Source: Candidatus Woesearchaeota archaeon CG10_big_fil_rev_8_21_14_0_10_36_11
GTDB taxonomy: Archaea > Nanobdellota > Nanobdellia > Woesearchaeales > GW2011-AR9
Direction: 5' to 3'
Assembly (NCBI GenBank): GCA_002762845.1
Contig: PCYB01000033.1
Coordinates: 1-5,012 of the forward strand
DNA length: 5,012 nucleotides
Positions 1 through 4,934 of the stretch are shown here, piece by piece. Positions within the stretch are counted from its first letter, which is position 1. Each line of letters opens with the position of its first letter. The notes beneath the pieces are model-generated. The model made no database searches. It had not been told where the DNA came from and worked only from the letters and a program-made list of their open reading frames with translations. A program made the position numbers and the translations under genes.

Positions 1-17
1 TCTTTTTTAGATATCAT
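1..17 (-). CDS. possible 5' end of a leaderless gene leaving the window
   Basis: On the minus strand an ATG at 17-15 opens a frame reading M-I-S-K-K up to the window edge. A TATA-like box at 42-49 (minus ATTATAAG, preceded by purine-rich AAAAGTAA) ends 24 nt before this ATG. That is the same spacing seen for the Nudix, lipoprotein and 31-codon ORF starts, and there is no ribosome-binding site, so a leaderless start is reasonable. Only five codons are visible, so no product can be named. The plus strand also has a short open tail here (stop at 37-39) that could instead be the end of a gene entering from the left. Confidence 0.3.
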
Positions 18-41
18 TCCAAATAGAAAGATGTCCTAGTA

Positions 42-49
42 CTTATAAT
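42..49 (-). promoter_or_regulatory. candidate TATA box for the edge gene
   Basis: The minus strand reads ATTATAAG with an A-rich element just upstream (AAAAGTAA). It lies 24 nt before the ATG at 17. The spacing fits archaeal TBP/TFB promoters that make leaderless messages. The call rests on spacing and composition only. Confidence 0.35.
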
Positions 50-65
50 TTACTTTTGTCGGAGA

Positions 66-161
66 CTAAATGCGAAAACGTAAACCAGCTTCGACACCCT
101 GAATTGCATTCATATAATTAGTAAACTCATTTGCTTTTTGTTCTACAGCATTTTGCACCAT
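66..161 (-). CDS. 31-aa small protein, unknown function
   Basis: The frame runs from ATG at 161 to TAG at 66-68 and encodes 31 residues, starting MVQNAVEQKANEF and ending GVEAGLRFRI. The composition is ordinary and soluble, with an amphipathic-looking first half and no membrane segment, cysteine or recognisable motif. The main support is upstream: a TTTAAATA box (minus strand, 186-193) ends 24 nt before the ATG, exactly where a leaderless archaeal gene should have it, and there is no Shine-Dalgarno site. All three frames downstream of the stop close quickly, so it does not look like a simple frameshifted piece of a longer gene. It lies downstream of the 223-aa gene on the same strand but appears to be separately promoted. 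It could alternatively be the 5' part of a non-coding RNA. Confidence 0.45.
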   Translation of the reverse strand: MVQNAVEQKANEFTNYMNAIQGVEAGLRFRI

Positions 162-185
162 TATAATCCTAAAATTAAGAACACG

Positions 186-193
186 TATTTAAA
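186..193 (-). promoter_or_regulatory. TATA box of the 31-codon ORF
   Basis: The minus strand reads AAAGG-TTTAAATA-CG, a near-ideal archaeal TATA element with a purine-rich BRE-like flank. It ends 24 nt before the ATG at 161, so transcription should begin at or within a few bases of the start codon. It sits in the short gap downstream of the 223-aa gene stop, so the small ORF need not depend on read-through. Confidence 0.6.
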
Positions 194-221
194 CCTTTCT
201 ATCTATGTTACTTTAGAGTGA

Positions 222-893
222 TTATTCTTTTTTCTTCTTGTTTGCTTTGTACTGCCGATGAATCACATCTTTAGTGAGGTCACCAGCAATATGACTTCTC
301 AGAAGGTCTTGTGCATTGTATCTCATTAAGTCGGGGTTAACTCTTGCTTTATCAAACTTAAGTTTTCCATGGATATAATCAATGACACCTTCGCCATGCG
401 TTTCCGGATCAACATCAGCAACTAAATGTTCAATCGTCTGCTTAGCAACTTTCTCAAGGTTATCTTTATGAAGACTTTTCATGGCACCCATATAATCTTT
501 CGCTCCAATATTTCGTTTAAGAGCATCAACATGTTTAAAATAAAGTCCATTGACAAGCCGTTCATTAAAATAGTTTTTTTCTAATCCCGCTCTTTTGATA
601 ACGCCCGCTAACGGATGAAGTTGTGAGTCGATTGAATATACATCATCAATTTTGTCTCTTACCAAGTCAGCAATTTTTTGGTTGTATTTCTTACTCTCTC
701 TGTCTATTAATGACCAATCAGCAATTCCTTCTCCACTATGCGTTTTAAGAATATTAGTAACTTCAAATTGAAGTTGTGAGTCCATTGCTTGTATAACGTT
801 AAGAAGATTCCTTTGATCGTTCTTCCTCGATTCTATGGTATCTTCAATACTATCTTTATGCCATGGATCTTTCTTCTTTTTCTTCTCAGCCAT
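222..893 (-). CDS. 223-aa lysine-rich cytoplasmic protein, unknown function
   Basis: I do not recognise a family. The protein begins MAEKKKKKDPW and ends NKKKKE, so both tips are lysine runs, and the body is charged and mostly helical with no signal peptide, membrane segment or cysteine. A short motif occurs twice: T51-H-S-GEG-I-A-D59-W60 and T165-H-GEG-V-I-D172-Y173, which may mark an old internal duplication or a repeated binding loop. The lysine tails could suit nucleic-acid or ribosome contact, but that is only inference. The ATG at 893 is preferred because a TTTAAATA box ends 22 nt upstream. A second ATG at 897 is out of frame and hits a stop within a few codons. There is no Shine-Dalgarno site, so the message is probably leaderless. 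The gene is divergent from the 619-aa gene across about 220 bp. No T-rich terminator is visible after its stop. Confidence 0.8.
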   Translation of the reverse strand: MAEKKKKKDPWHKDSIEDTIESRKNDQRNLLNVIQAMDSQLQFEVTNILKTHSGEGIADWSLIDRESKKYNQKIADLVRDKIDDVYSIDSQLHPLAGVIKRAGLEKNYFNERLVNGLYFKHVDALKRNIGAKDYMGAMKSLHKDNLEKVAKQTIEHLVADVDPETHGEGVIDYIHGKLKFDKARVNPDLMRYNAQDLLRSHIAGDLTKDVIHRQYKANKKKKE

Positions 894-915
894 ACATCCT
901 ACTAAAAAACTATAT

Positions 916-923
916 TATTTAAA
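916..923 (-). promoter_or_regulatory. TATA box of the 223-aa gene
   Basis: The minus strand reads AGAAATG-TTTAAATA-ATATAG. The TTTAAATA core, preceded by a purine-rich BRE-like stretch, ends 22 nt before the ATG at 893. This predicts a start of transcription within a few bases of the codon and a leaderless message. Confidence 0.65.
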
Positions 924-975
924 CATTTCTCTTTCCGTGTATAGTTGAGTTTAGGCGACTACACGAATACTATTG

Positions 976-1058
976 ATGCATATTGTTTTTTTACGTTCTT
1001 TTGGCGAACAAGAAGTTGACCAAAACGTCTCACCAAAAACAATAACAATTATATGCAT
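976..1058. repeat. 83-bp imperfect inverted repeat in the divergent intergenic region
   Basis: Three nested blocks pair. ATGCATAT at 976-983 pairs with ATATGCAT at 1051-1058. TGTTTTT (984-990) pairs with AAAAACA (1035-1041). TTTTGG at 999-1004 plus ACG at 993-995 pairs with CCAAAACGT at 1020-1028. The blocks are separated by unequal bulges and the apex is about 15 nt. The repeat lies midway between the divergent 223-aa and 619-aa genes, and its right arm contains the best TATA candidate for the 619-aa gene. It could be an operator, a structured leader or RNA gene, or a relic of a small mobile element. AT-rich DNA gives imperfect repeats by chance, so its function is unproven. Confidence 0.5.
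1048..1056 (+). promoter_or_regulatory. candidate TATA box for the 619-aa gene
   Basis: ATTATATGC here is preceded by A-rich ACAATAACA. A start of transcription about 25 nt downstream would give a leader of roughly 30-35 nt that carries the weak ribosome-binding site at 1097-1102. CATAAAT at 1084-1090 is an alternative that would give an essentially leaderless message, but it is a poorer box. The candidate lies inside the right arm of the inverted repeat. Confidence 0.4.
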
Positions 1059-1096
1059 ACAAACCATATGTTGAAGACAGAGACATAAATGTCACA

Positions 1097-1102
1097 GGGG
1101 GA
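1097..1102 (+). promoter_or_regulatory. weak Shine-Dalgarno site of the 619-aa gene
   Basis: GGGGGA occurs 11 nt before the ATG at 1114. It is an imperfect match to the archaeal GGAGGTGAT consensus, but it is the only purine-rich stretch in range. It supports a leadered message and the ATG at 1114, and no other in-frame ATG follows until codon 99. Confidence 0.5.
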
Positions 1103-1113
1103 TTATATATAAA

Positions 1114-2973
1114 ATGACACAGAAATCAAAATCAATCAAACCAAAATCTATCAAAGCAGTTCAACCTAAAACGCCGGCAGAGACGTCAAAATTACCACCA
1201 GAATTGGAAAAGAAACTGAAGTTGTTAAAAGAAAAACTTGACAAATTTAAAGATAATGTTATTGAGAAGTTTGGTGATTATATTGTAGGAATAACTATTT
1301 TACCTCCAGAAAAGGTGCCGCAACCGAAGGAGGGAGAAAAAGCAAAACCGCACAACCCAGACAAAATTGACGTCCTTGTTGTTGTTGATGATACGACAAG
1401 TAAAAAGATGTCCAAGGACGAACTGCACCATAAATTTTCAACAATCATTGCAAAATTTGCAGAAGAAATAGATAAGAATATTGTCCCTCAAAGTATTCTC
1501 CTTACAGATATCTGGATGAACTGTTACGATGCAAAGTACGACCTTAACCGCCTTATTTCTATGGGCGCGCCGATATACGACACAGGTATGCTTGCAGCAA
1601 TTAAAATATCAGAAATTCATAAGACAATGGTTCTTAAGAAATTTGAAAAGTATATTTTAAGTTATGTTCTTGCAGGATCTCTTACACAGGGAAAAGCAAC
1701 AGCAACGTCAGACATTGATGTGTGGATAGTAATTGATGATACTGACGTAAAAAAAATGTCTCGAGCAGAGTTAAAGGATAAGTTACGTGCAATCATTATT
1801 GGGATGGGCGCAGAAGCAGGAGAACTAACAGGCATAAAAAACAAATTAAATATTCAAGTGTATATCCTGACAGACTTCTGGGACTCATTAAAAGAAGCAA
1901 ATCCAATAATCTTTACATTGTTACGTGATGGTGTCCCTTTCTACGACAGAGGAATTTTCATGCCATGGAAACAACTGTTACGTATGGGTCGTATTAAACC
2001 AAGCAGGGAAGCCATTGACCTTTTCATGAGTACGGGCGAACAGAGTATTAAGCGTGTGAAAAGTACATTGAAAACAATGGGTATGGAAGACACATACTAT
2101 GCAATCTTAACACCGTCCCAAGCAGCAATTATGTTGTACGGTCTTCCACCACCGACACCACGGGAAACGCCTGACGTGTTAGAAGAAATCTTTGTAAAGA
2201 AAGAAAAAATACTCGAACCAGAATATGTAAAAATCTTACGAGCAAACGTTGACCTTCGGAAAAAGATTGAACATGGCGATAAAAATGAACTTACAGGAAC
2301 AGAACTCGACACGTACATTGAAAATGCAGAAAAGTACCTTAAACGTATTCGTGAATTGTTTACTGAAATTGAAGAGAAACATAACGAGAAAAGTGTTCTT
2401 TTACTGTATGATGAAATTGTAACCATCATCAGAGACGTCCTTAAACAAGAAGGTATTGAACGAGTTCAGGATACAGAAATAATTAAATTGTTTGAAGACG
2501 AACTGATAAGTACGGGAAAGGTTCCTGCACGGTATTTGCGAGACCTTAACGAAATCGTCGATGCAAAAAGAAAACATAATCAGAAGAAATTATCAAAAAG
2601 TGACATTGAAAAAGCACGTAAAGGAAGTTCTGGTCTTATCAAGTTTTTAGTTGAATATATGCAACGTAAACGTGGTAAGGAAATGGAACGTGCAAAGATT
2701 CGTATTAAACATGGTGAAAAATACGGGGAGATAATTATGTTTGATAAAGTTGCATTTATCATTCATGACATTGACGCAAAAGAACAAATAATTGAAAAAG
2801 CTCAATTAAACCCTGATGGTGGGTTGGGAACTAAAGAAAAGAGTAGTTTGGAAGAGTTTGAAAAAGAACTTGCACAAATGAAGTTTCCTAAACGGGTCTT
2901 CATCAAAGAACCTGTATTTGAAGATATAAAATCTATCTTTGGAAGAGACGCAGAAGTGTTACTTCATTATTAA
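1114..2973 (+). CDS. tandem nucleotidyltransferase / tandem HEPN-like domain protein
   Basis: This is a large soluble protein with four recognisable blocks after a basic, proline-containing tail (residues 1-30). Block one (about 45-160) is nucleotidyltransferase-like but degenerate: no GS motif, and the D-X-D pair is reduced to K84-I-D86. Block two (about 172-285) is the intact copy, with G188-S189, ten residues, then D200-I-D202. The third catalytic acid is not obvious, since the expected strand reads N-I-Q-V-Y. The two blocks are clearly duplicated: both carry DDT..KKMS..EL, ILTD.W and G.P.YD.G. Block three (about 297-420) looks like a HEPN helical bundle with R382-X4-H387, the motif of HEPN ribonucleases. 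Block four (about 425-520) is a second HEPN-like bundle without a clean R-X4-H. Residues 521-619 form a mixed alpha/beta tail. From memory it resembles a conserved family in DPANN archaea. HEPN/MNT pairs are usually separate toxin and antitoxin genes, and here both are fused. A transferase acting on its own HEPN domains or on an RNA is inference. Confidence 0.8.
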   Translation: MTQKSKSIKPKSIKAVQPKTPAETSKLPPELEKKLKLLKEKLDKFKDNVIEKFGDYIVGITILPPEKVPQPKEGEKAKPHNPDKIDVLVVVDDTTSKKMSKDELHHKFSTIIAKFAEEIDKNIVPQSILLTDIWMNCYDAKYDLNRLISMGAPIYDTGMLAAIKISEIHKTMVLKKFEKYILSYVLAGSLTQGKATATSDIDVWIVIDDTDVKKMSRAELKDKLRAIIIGMGAEAGELTGIKNKLNIQVYILTDFWDSLKEANPIIFTLLRDGVPFYDRGIFMPWKQLLRMGRIKPSREAIDLFMSTGEQSIKRVKSTLKTMGMEDTYYAILTPSQAAIMLYGLPPPTPRETPDVLEEIFVKKEKILEPEYVKILRANVDLRKKIEHGDKNELTGTELDTYIENAEKYLKRIRELFTEIEEKHNEKSVLLLYDEIVTIIRDVLKQEGIERVQDTEIIKLFEDELISTGKVPARYLRDLNEIVDAKRKHNQKKLSKSDIEKARKGSSGLIKFLVEYMQRKRGKEMERAKIRIKHGEKYGEIIMFDKVAFIIHDIDAKEQIIEKAQLNPDGGLGTKEKSSLEEFEKELAQMKFPKRVFIKEPVFEDIKSIFGRDAEVLLHY

Positions 2974-3000
2974 TTCTCTTTATTTTTTTTCTTTCTATTT
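2974..3000 (+). terminator. oligo-T terminator after the 619-aa gene
   Basis: The sequence directly after the TAA is almost entirely pyrimidine, with eight consecutive T at 2983-2990 and further T runs to 3000 and just beyond. Archaeal RNA polymerase terminates at oligo-T tracts without needing a hairpin, and none is seen here. Confidence 0.6.
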
Positions 3001-3080
3001 TCGTTTTAAGCGCCCTATAAAGTTTTATCAAGTATTTAAAGCCAAGAATTGTCTTTGTTGAAAGTATTCAGAAAAGTATC

Positions 3081-3087
3081 TTTAAAA
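3081..3087 (+). promoter_or_regulatory. TATA box of the secreted coiled-coil gene
   Basis: TTTAAAA with a purine-rich flank (GAAAAGTATC) lies about 43 nt before the ATG. It predicts a start of transcription near 3108-3112 and a leader of about 20 nt that just holds the Shine-Dalgarno site. TATAAAG at 3016-3022 and TATTTAAAG at 3033-3041 are weaker upstream alternatives that could give longer leaders. Confidence 0.55.
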
Positions 3088-3115
3088 AGTAATGGCATTC
3101 ATTACATACACAAGT

Positions 3116-3121
3116 GGAGGT
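3116..3121 (+). promoter_or_regulatory. Shine-Dalgarno site of the secreted coiled-coil gene
   Basis: GGAGGT matches the archaeal consensus and sits 8 nt before the ATG at 3130. This favours that ATG over the in-frame ATG two codons later. It is the strongest ribosome-binding site in the window. Confidence 0.75.
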
Positions 3122-3129
3122 TATAAAAA

Positions 3130-4131
3130 ATGGACATGAAAAAAATAATGGTGCTATGTGTGCTCATGGTATTTATTGTTAGTGTTGTTCCTGTAGCATT
3201 TGCAGAAAATGGTGATGCACGTGGAAGAACAAATATGGATGGTACGACAGATGCAGATGATGTTGAAAGTGATACGGGAACTGAAGATGCGTCTCCTGAA
3301 CTTTTTGGTCAGGCTATAGTAACTACCACGAAACAGAAAATGGAAAAAGTACGTGAGCGGTTACAGAGTGCAAATAAAGGGTACATGGCTGCAAAGGAGA
3401 AGTATGAAGATGCAAAGAAGATTTTCGGCGAGCGTAAGGAAGAACTTGTTCAAATCAGAGAAAGGGCAAGGGTATGTTTAGATGATACTGATGAATGTAA
3501 AAATGTAAAAAGAAACTTAAAAGTCGGTGTTAAAAATCATTTGGCGAATGCTGGCGATTTAATTCTTCGTTCATTAGATAAACTTGTTGAACGTGTTTCT
3601 GACTCTACACAACTTTCTGATGAAGAAAAGGAAAGTACACTTGAAAAAATTACTTTGTTAGAAGAAGAGTTAACTGCGCTTACACACGACATCGAATCTA
3701 TGGCCGATGATGCTTCTGCTGAAGAACTTCGTGACGCAATTACGAAAATGAAATTGTCATGGCAGGAGATACGAAAAGAACAACGTATGGTGATTGCAGC
3801 ACTTTCAAAGTCAAAACTTGACAACCTTATTGAAAAACACGGAGAATATGGTAATGGTATGGAAATGAGAATCGCCGACCTAAAAGAACAAGGTGTTGAT
3901 ACAAGTAACCTGGAAAAGATACATTCAGATTTTAAAGAAAGGGTATCTCTTTTAGAGAAAGATCAGGTTCGTGCACAAGAAATGTGGGTAAATGTTAAGA
4001 CTGGAAAGGAAAGTGTTGACGAATGGAAAAGAACGCAAGATATTCTCAAAGAAGATTTGAAGAATACGCGGGAACTTTTACGTGCGTTCATAGAAGAATT
4101 TACTGCAGTAAGAACCACTGCTGAGGAATAA
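3130..4131 (+). CDS. secreted coiled-coil protein with Cys-X6-Cys pair
   Basis: The protein begins with a Sec-type signal peptide: MDMKK, then a hydrophobic core at residues 6-22, then A23-F-A25 with probable cleavage before E26. Residues 26-57 are an acidic, Gly/Thr/Asp-rich linker. From about 62 to 330 the sequence is highly charged with heptad-like spacing and long predicted helices, suggesting an extended helical bundle or coiled coil. The only cysteines in the mature chain are C116 and C123. They are close enough for a helix-turn disulfide, which would suit an extracellular location. There is no membrane anchor or lipobox, so it is secreted or held by a partner. From memory, proteins of this design (signal peptide, C-X6-C, N-H-L-x-N-A-x-D-L-I motif here at 136-145, coiled coils) recur in DPANN archaea without known function. 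It is followed after 37 nt by the acidic lipoprotein gene, which may encode a surface partner. The start is set by GGAGGT at 3116. Confidence 0.85.
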   Translation: MDMKKIMVLCVLMVFIVSVVPVAFAENGDARGRTNMDGTTDADDVESDTGTEDASPELFGQAIVTTTKQKMEKVRERLQSANKGYMAAKEKYEDAKKIFGERKEELVQIRERARVCLDDTDECKNVKRNLKVGVKNHLANAGDLILRSLDKLVERVSDSTQLSDEEKESTLEKITLLEEELTALTHDIESMADDASAEELRDAITKMKLSWQEIRKEQRMVIAALSKSKLDNLIEKHGEYGNGMEMRIADLKEQGVDTSNLEKIHSDFKERVSLLEKDQVRAQEMWVNVKTGKESVDEWKRTQDILKEDLKNTRELLRAFIEEFTAVRTTAEE

Positions 4132-4144
4132 GAAACATTTTTAT
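4132..4144 (+). promoter_or_regulatory. leaderless promoter of the lipoprotein gene
   Basis: GAAACATTTTTAT begins one base after the coiled-coil gene stop. The same 13 bases occur upstream of the Nudix gene (minus strand, 4930-4918), and in both cases the box ends exactly 24 nt before the ATG. GAAAC would be the BRE and ATTTTTAT the TATA element. This explains why the lipoprotein start has no Shine-Dalgarno site. Confidence 0.6.
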
Positions 4145-4162
4145 TCTTTCTTTTCTTTTTTT
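4145..4162 (+). terminator. pyrimidine/T-rich tract, likely terminator of the coiled-coil gene
   Basis: An unbroken pyrimidine run ends in seven T (4156-4162). It could end the coiled-coil transcript. It also lies between the TATA box and the start codon of the lipoprotein gene, upstream of the expected start of transcription, so it would stop read-through from the first gene without affecting the second. Confidence 0.45.
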
Positions 4163-4168
4163 ACCAGT

Positions 4169-4372
4169 ATGGACATGAAAATAATTTTGGGAGTAGTGAT
4201 TGTCTGTTTCTTTATGGTTAGTTGTACTGTTCCAGATACTGTTGATAGTAGTACAAGTTCCGAAGAACAAGAGATTACCGATGGATTTAATGATCTTAAC
4301 GATTTAGACGCCCTTGAAAAAGAATTGGACGATATTGATTTTGAGACTGTTGAGAATATCTCTTTTGAGTGA
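4169..4372 (+). CDS. small acidic lipoprotein (67 aa)
   Basis: A short signal peptide (MDMK, hydrophobic residues 5-17) ends in M16-V-S-C19, an acceptable lipobox, so C19 would be lipidated and the protein anchored on the outer face of the membrane. The mature 49 residues start with a Ser/Thr-rich spacer and then become strongly acidic. Hydrophobic residues fall every three or four positions (F40, L43, L46, L49, L53, I56), as in one amphipathic helix. No enzymatic motif is present. It follows the secreted coiled-coil gene by 37 nt, and both genes open with the same 13 bases encoding M-D-M-K, which suggests a shared origin of the signal peptides or a linked function. A plausible role is to tether or cap the coiled-coil partner, but this is inference. 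The ATG at 4169 has no ribosome-binding site but has a well-spaced leaderless promoter at 4132-4144. Confidence 0.75.
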   Translation: MDMKIILGVVIVCFFMVSCTVPDTVDSSTSSEEQEITDGFNDLNDLDALEKELDDIDFETVENISFE

Positions 4373-4413
4373 TTCTTTTTGACTTTGGATTAAGATTATT
4401 CGGGGTTTTGAAC
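4373..4413. other. convergent intergenic gap with weak T tracts
   Basis: This 41-bp gap separates the stop codons of the convergent lipoprotein and Nudix genes. On the plus strand it holds TTTTT at 4376-4380 and TTTT at 4406-4409, weak candidates for terminating the lipoprotein message. No T tract is visible on the minus strand, so Nudix transcripts may run into the antisense of the lipoprotein gene. Confidence 0.35.
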
Positions 4414-4893
4414 TCAATCAAACCTTTTCAGCGAATAGTTCTCACCGTTCTTTTCTAAAACACAATTATAATATTTCCTTTCTCGGTTTTTAACTATCTT
4501 TTCAATTATGAGAAAATCGCTTGGGATTATTGTGTCTTTTATACTCTGAAGGTGGTCTAAATCAAACCATGCCAGCGTACCCTCAGAATCATTCCTAATT
4601 TCTGTAGTTTTTGGTTCCAACTCACAAACGTGCAATAAAAAATGTTGAAGTACTGTTCCATCTTCAATCAAATGTTCTGAGACAAAACCTAAATGACTTT
4701 TAAACTCTGATTCTATTCCCGATTCTTCCATTATTTCCCTTACAGCTGCGTCCGATACGTGTTCATTCTTTTCAATCTTTCCTCCAGGAAGTCCCAAAAG
4801 ACCATTATAATCGCCCCTACGCCTTTTGATAAAAAGAATCTTATTATCTTTAATCAATGCTGATATTGCAACCGCTAACGGCAATTCTTTCAT
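4414..4893 (-). CDS. Nudix hydrolase (MutT-like), substrate unknown
   Basis: The 159-residue protein is a single Nudix domain. The complete Nudix box G-X5-E-X7-RE-U-X-EE-X-G-U is present: G38, E44, R52-E53, E56-E57 and G59-I60. It is preceded by the usual L-x-L-P-G-G (residues 33-38), and the two adjacent glutamates are the expected magnesium ligands. Such enzymes cleave a nucleoside diphosphate linked to another group, for example oxidised dNTPs, ADP-ribose or nucleotide sugars. The N-terminal strand reads A-V-A-I-S-A-L-I and R24-R25-R26 follows F-I-K, typical of MutT-like members. The C-terminal part has the common W-F-D pattern (residues 109-111) but nothing that fixes the substrate. The last 20 or so residues are a less conserved tail. 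The ATG at 4893 is supported by an ATTTTTAT box ending 24 nt upstream and by the absence of a ribosome-binding site. A second ATG at 4898 is out of frame and stops at once. Confidence 0.93.
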   Translation of the reverse strand: MKELPLAVAISALIKDNKILFIKRRRGDYNGLLGLPGGKIEKNEHVSDAAVREIMEESGIESEFKSHLGFVSEHLIEDGTVLQHFLLHVCELEPKTTEIRNDSEGTLAWFDLDHLQSIKDTIIPSDFLIIEKIVKNRERKYYNCVLEKNGENYSLKRFD

Positions 4894-4917
4894 ACCATAA
4901 TGTATTTATTCTGACAC

Positions 4918-4931
4918 ATAAAAATGTTTCC
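4918..4931 (-). promoter_or_regulatory. leaderless promoter of the Nudix gene
   Basis: The minus strand reads GGAAACATTTTTAT, a purine-rich BRE-like element joined to a T-rich TATA box, ending 24 nt before the ATG at 4893. Thirteen of these bases recur before the lipoprotein gene at identical spacing. A second A/T box (AATAAATA, minus, 4904-4911) is too close to the ATG to serve. Confidence 0.6.
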
Positions 4932-4934
4932 ATG

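Noticed and set aside
1..39. Plus-strand tail S-F-L-D-I-I-P-N-R-K-M-S then stop, as the end of an entering gene
   Set aside because: All frames are short at the edge. The leaderless promoter layout favours the minus-strand start at 17, though twelve codons are not enough to exclude the alternative.
960..1060. C/D box or H/ACA guide RNA in the divergent intergenic region
   Set aside because: TGATG at 974-978 resembles part of a C box, but there is no convincing paired D box or kink-turn arrangement.
976..1074. 32-codon plus-strand frame starting at ATGCAT (MHIVFLRS...)
   Set aside because: It has no well-spaced TATA box or Shine-Dalgarno site and coincides with the inverted repeat. The opposite strand is also open here, as expected of a near-palindrome, so coding is doubtful.
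1104..1112. TATATATAA immediately before the ATG at 1114 as a promoter
   Set aside because: It is too close to the start codon. Transcription would begin inside the coding sequence, and the next in-frame ATG is codon 99.
2097..2429. 110-codon minus-strand frame inside the 619-aa gene (also shorter ones at 1662-1844 and 2580-2762)
   Set aside because: They lie antisense to a clearly coding gene, their translations are serine/isoleucine/phenylalanine-rich as antisense frames typically are, and they have no promoter or motif.
3537..3824. 95-codon minus-strand frame inside the coiled-coil gene
   Set aside because: It is antisense, with a serine-rich shadow composition caused by the helical, Glu/Lys-rich sense strand, and has no start signals.
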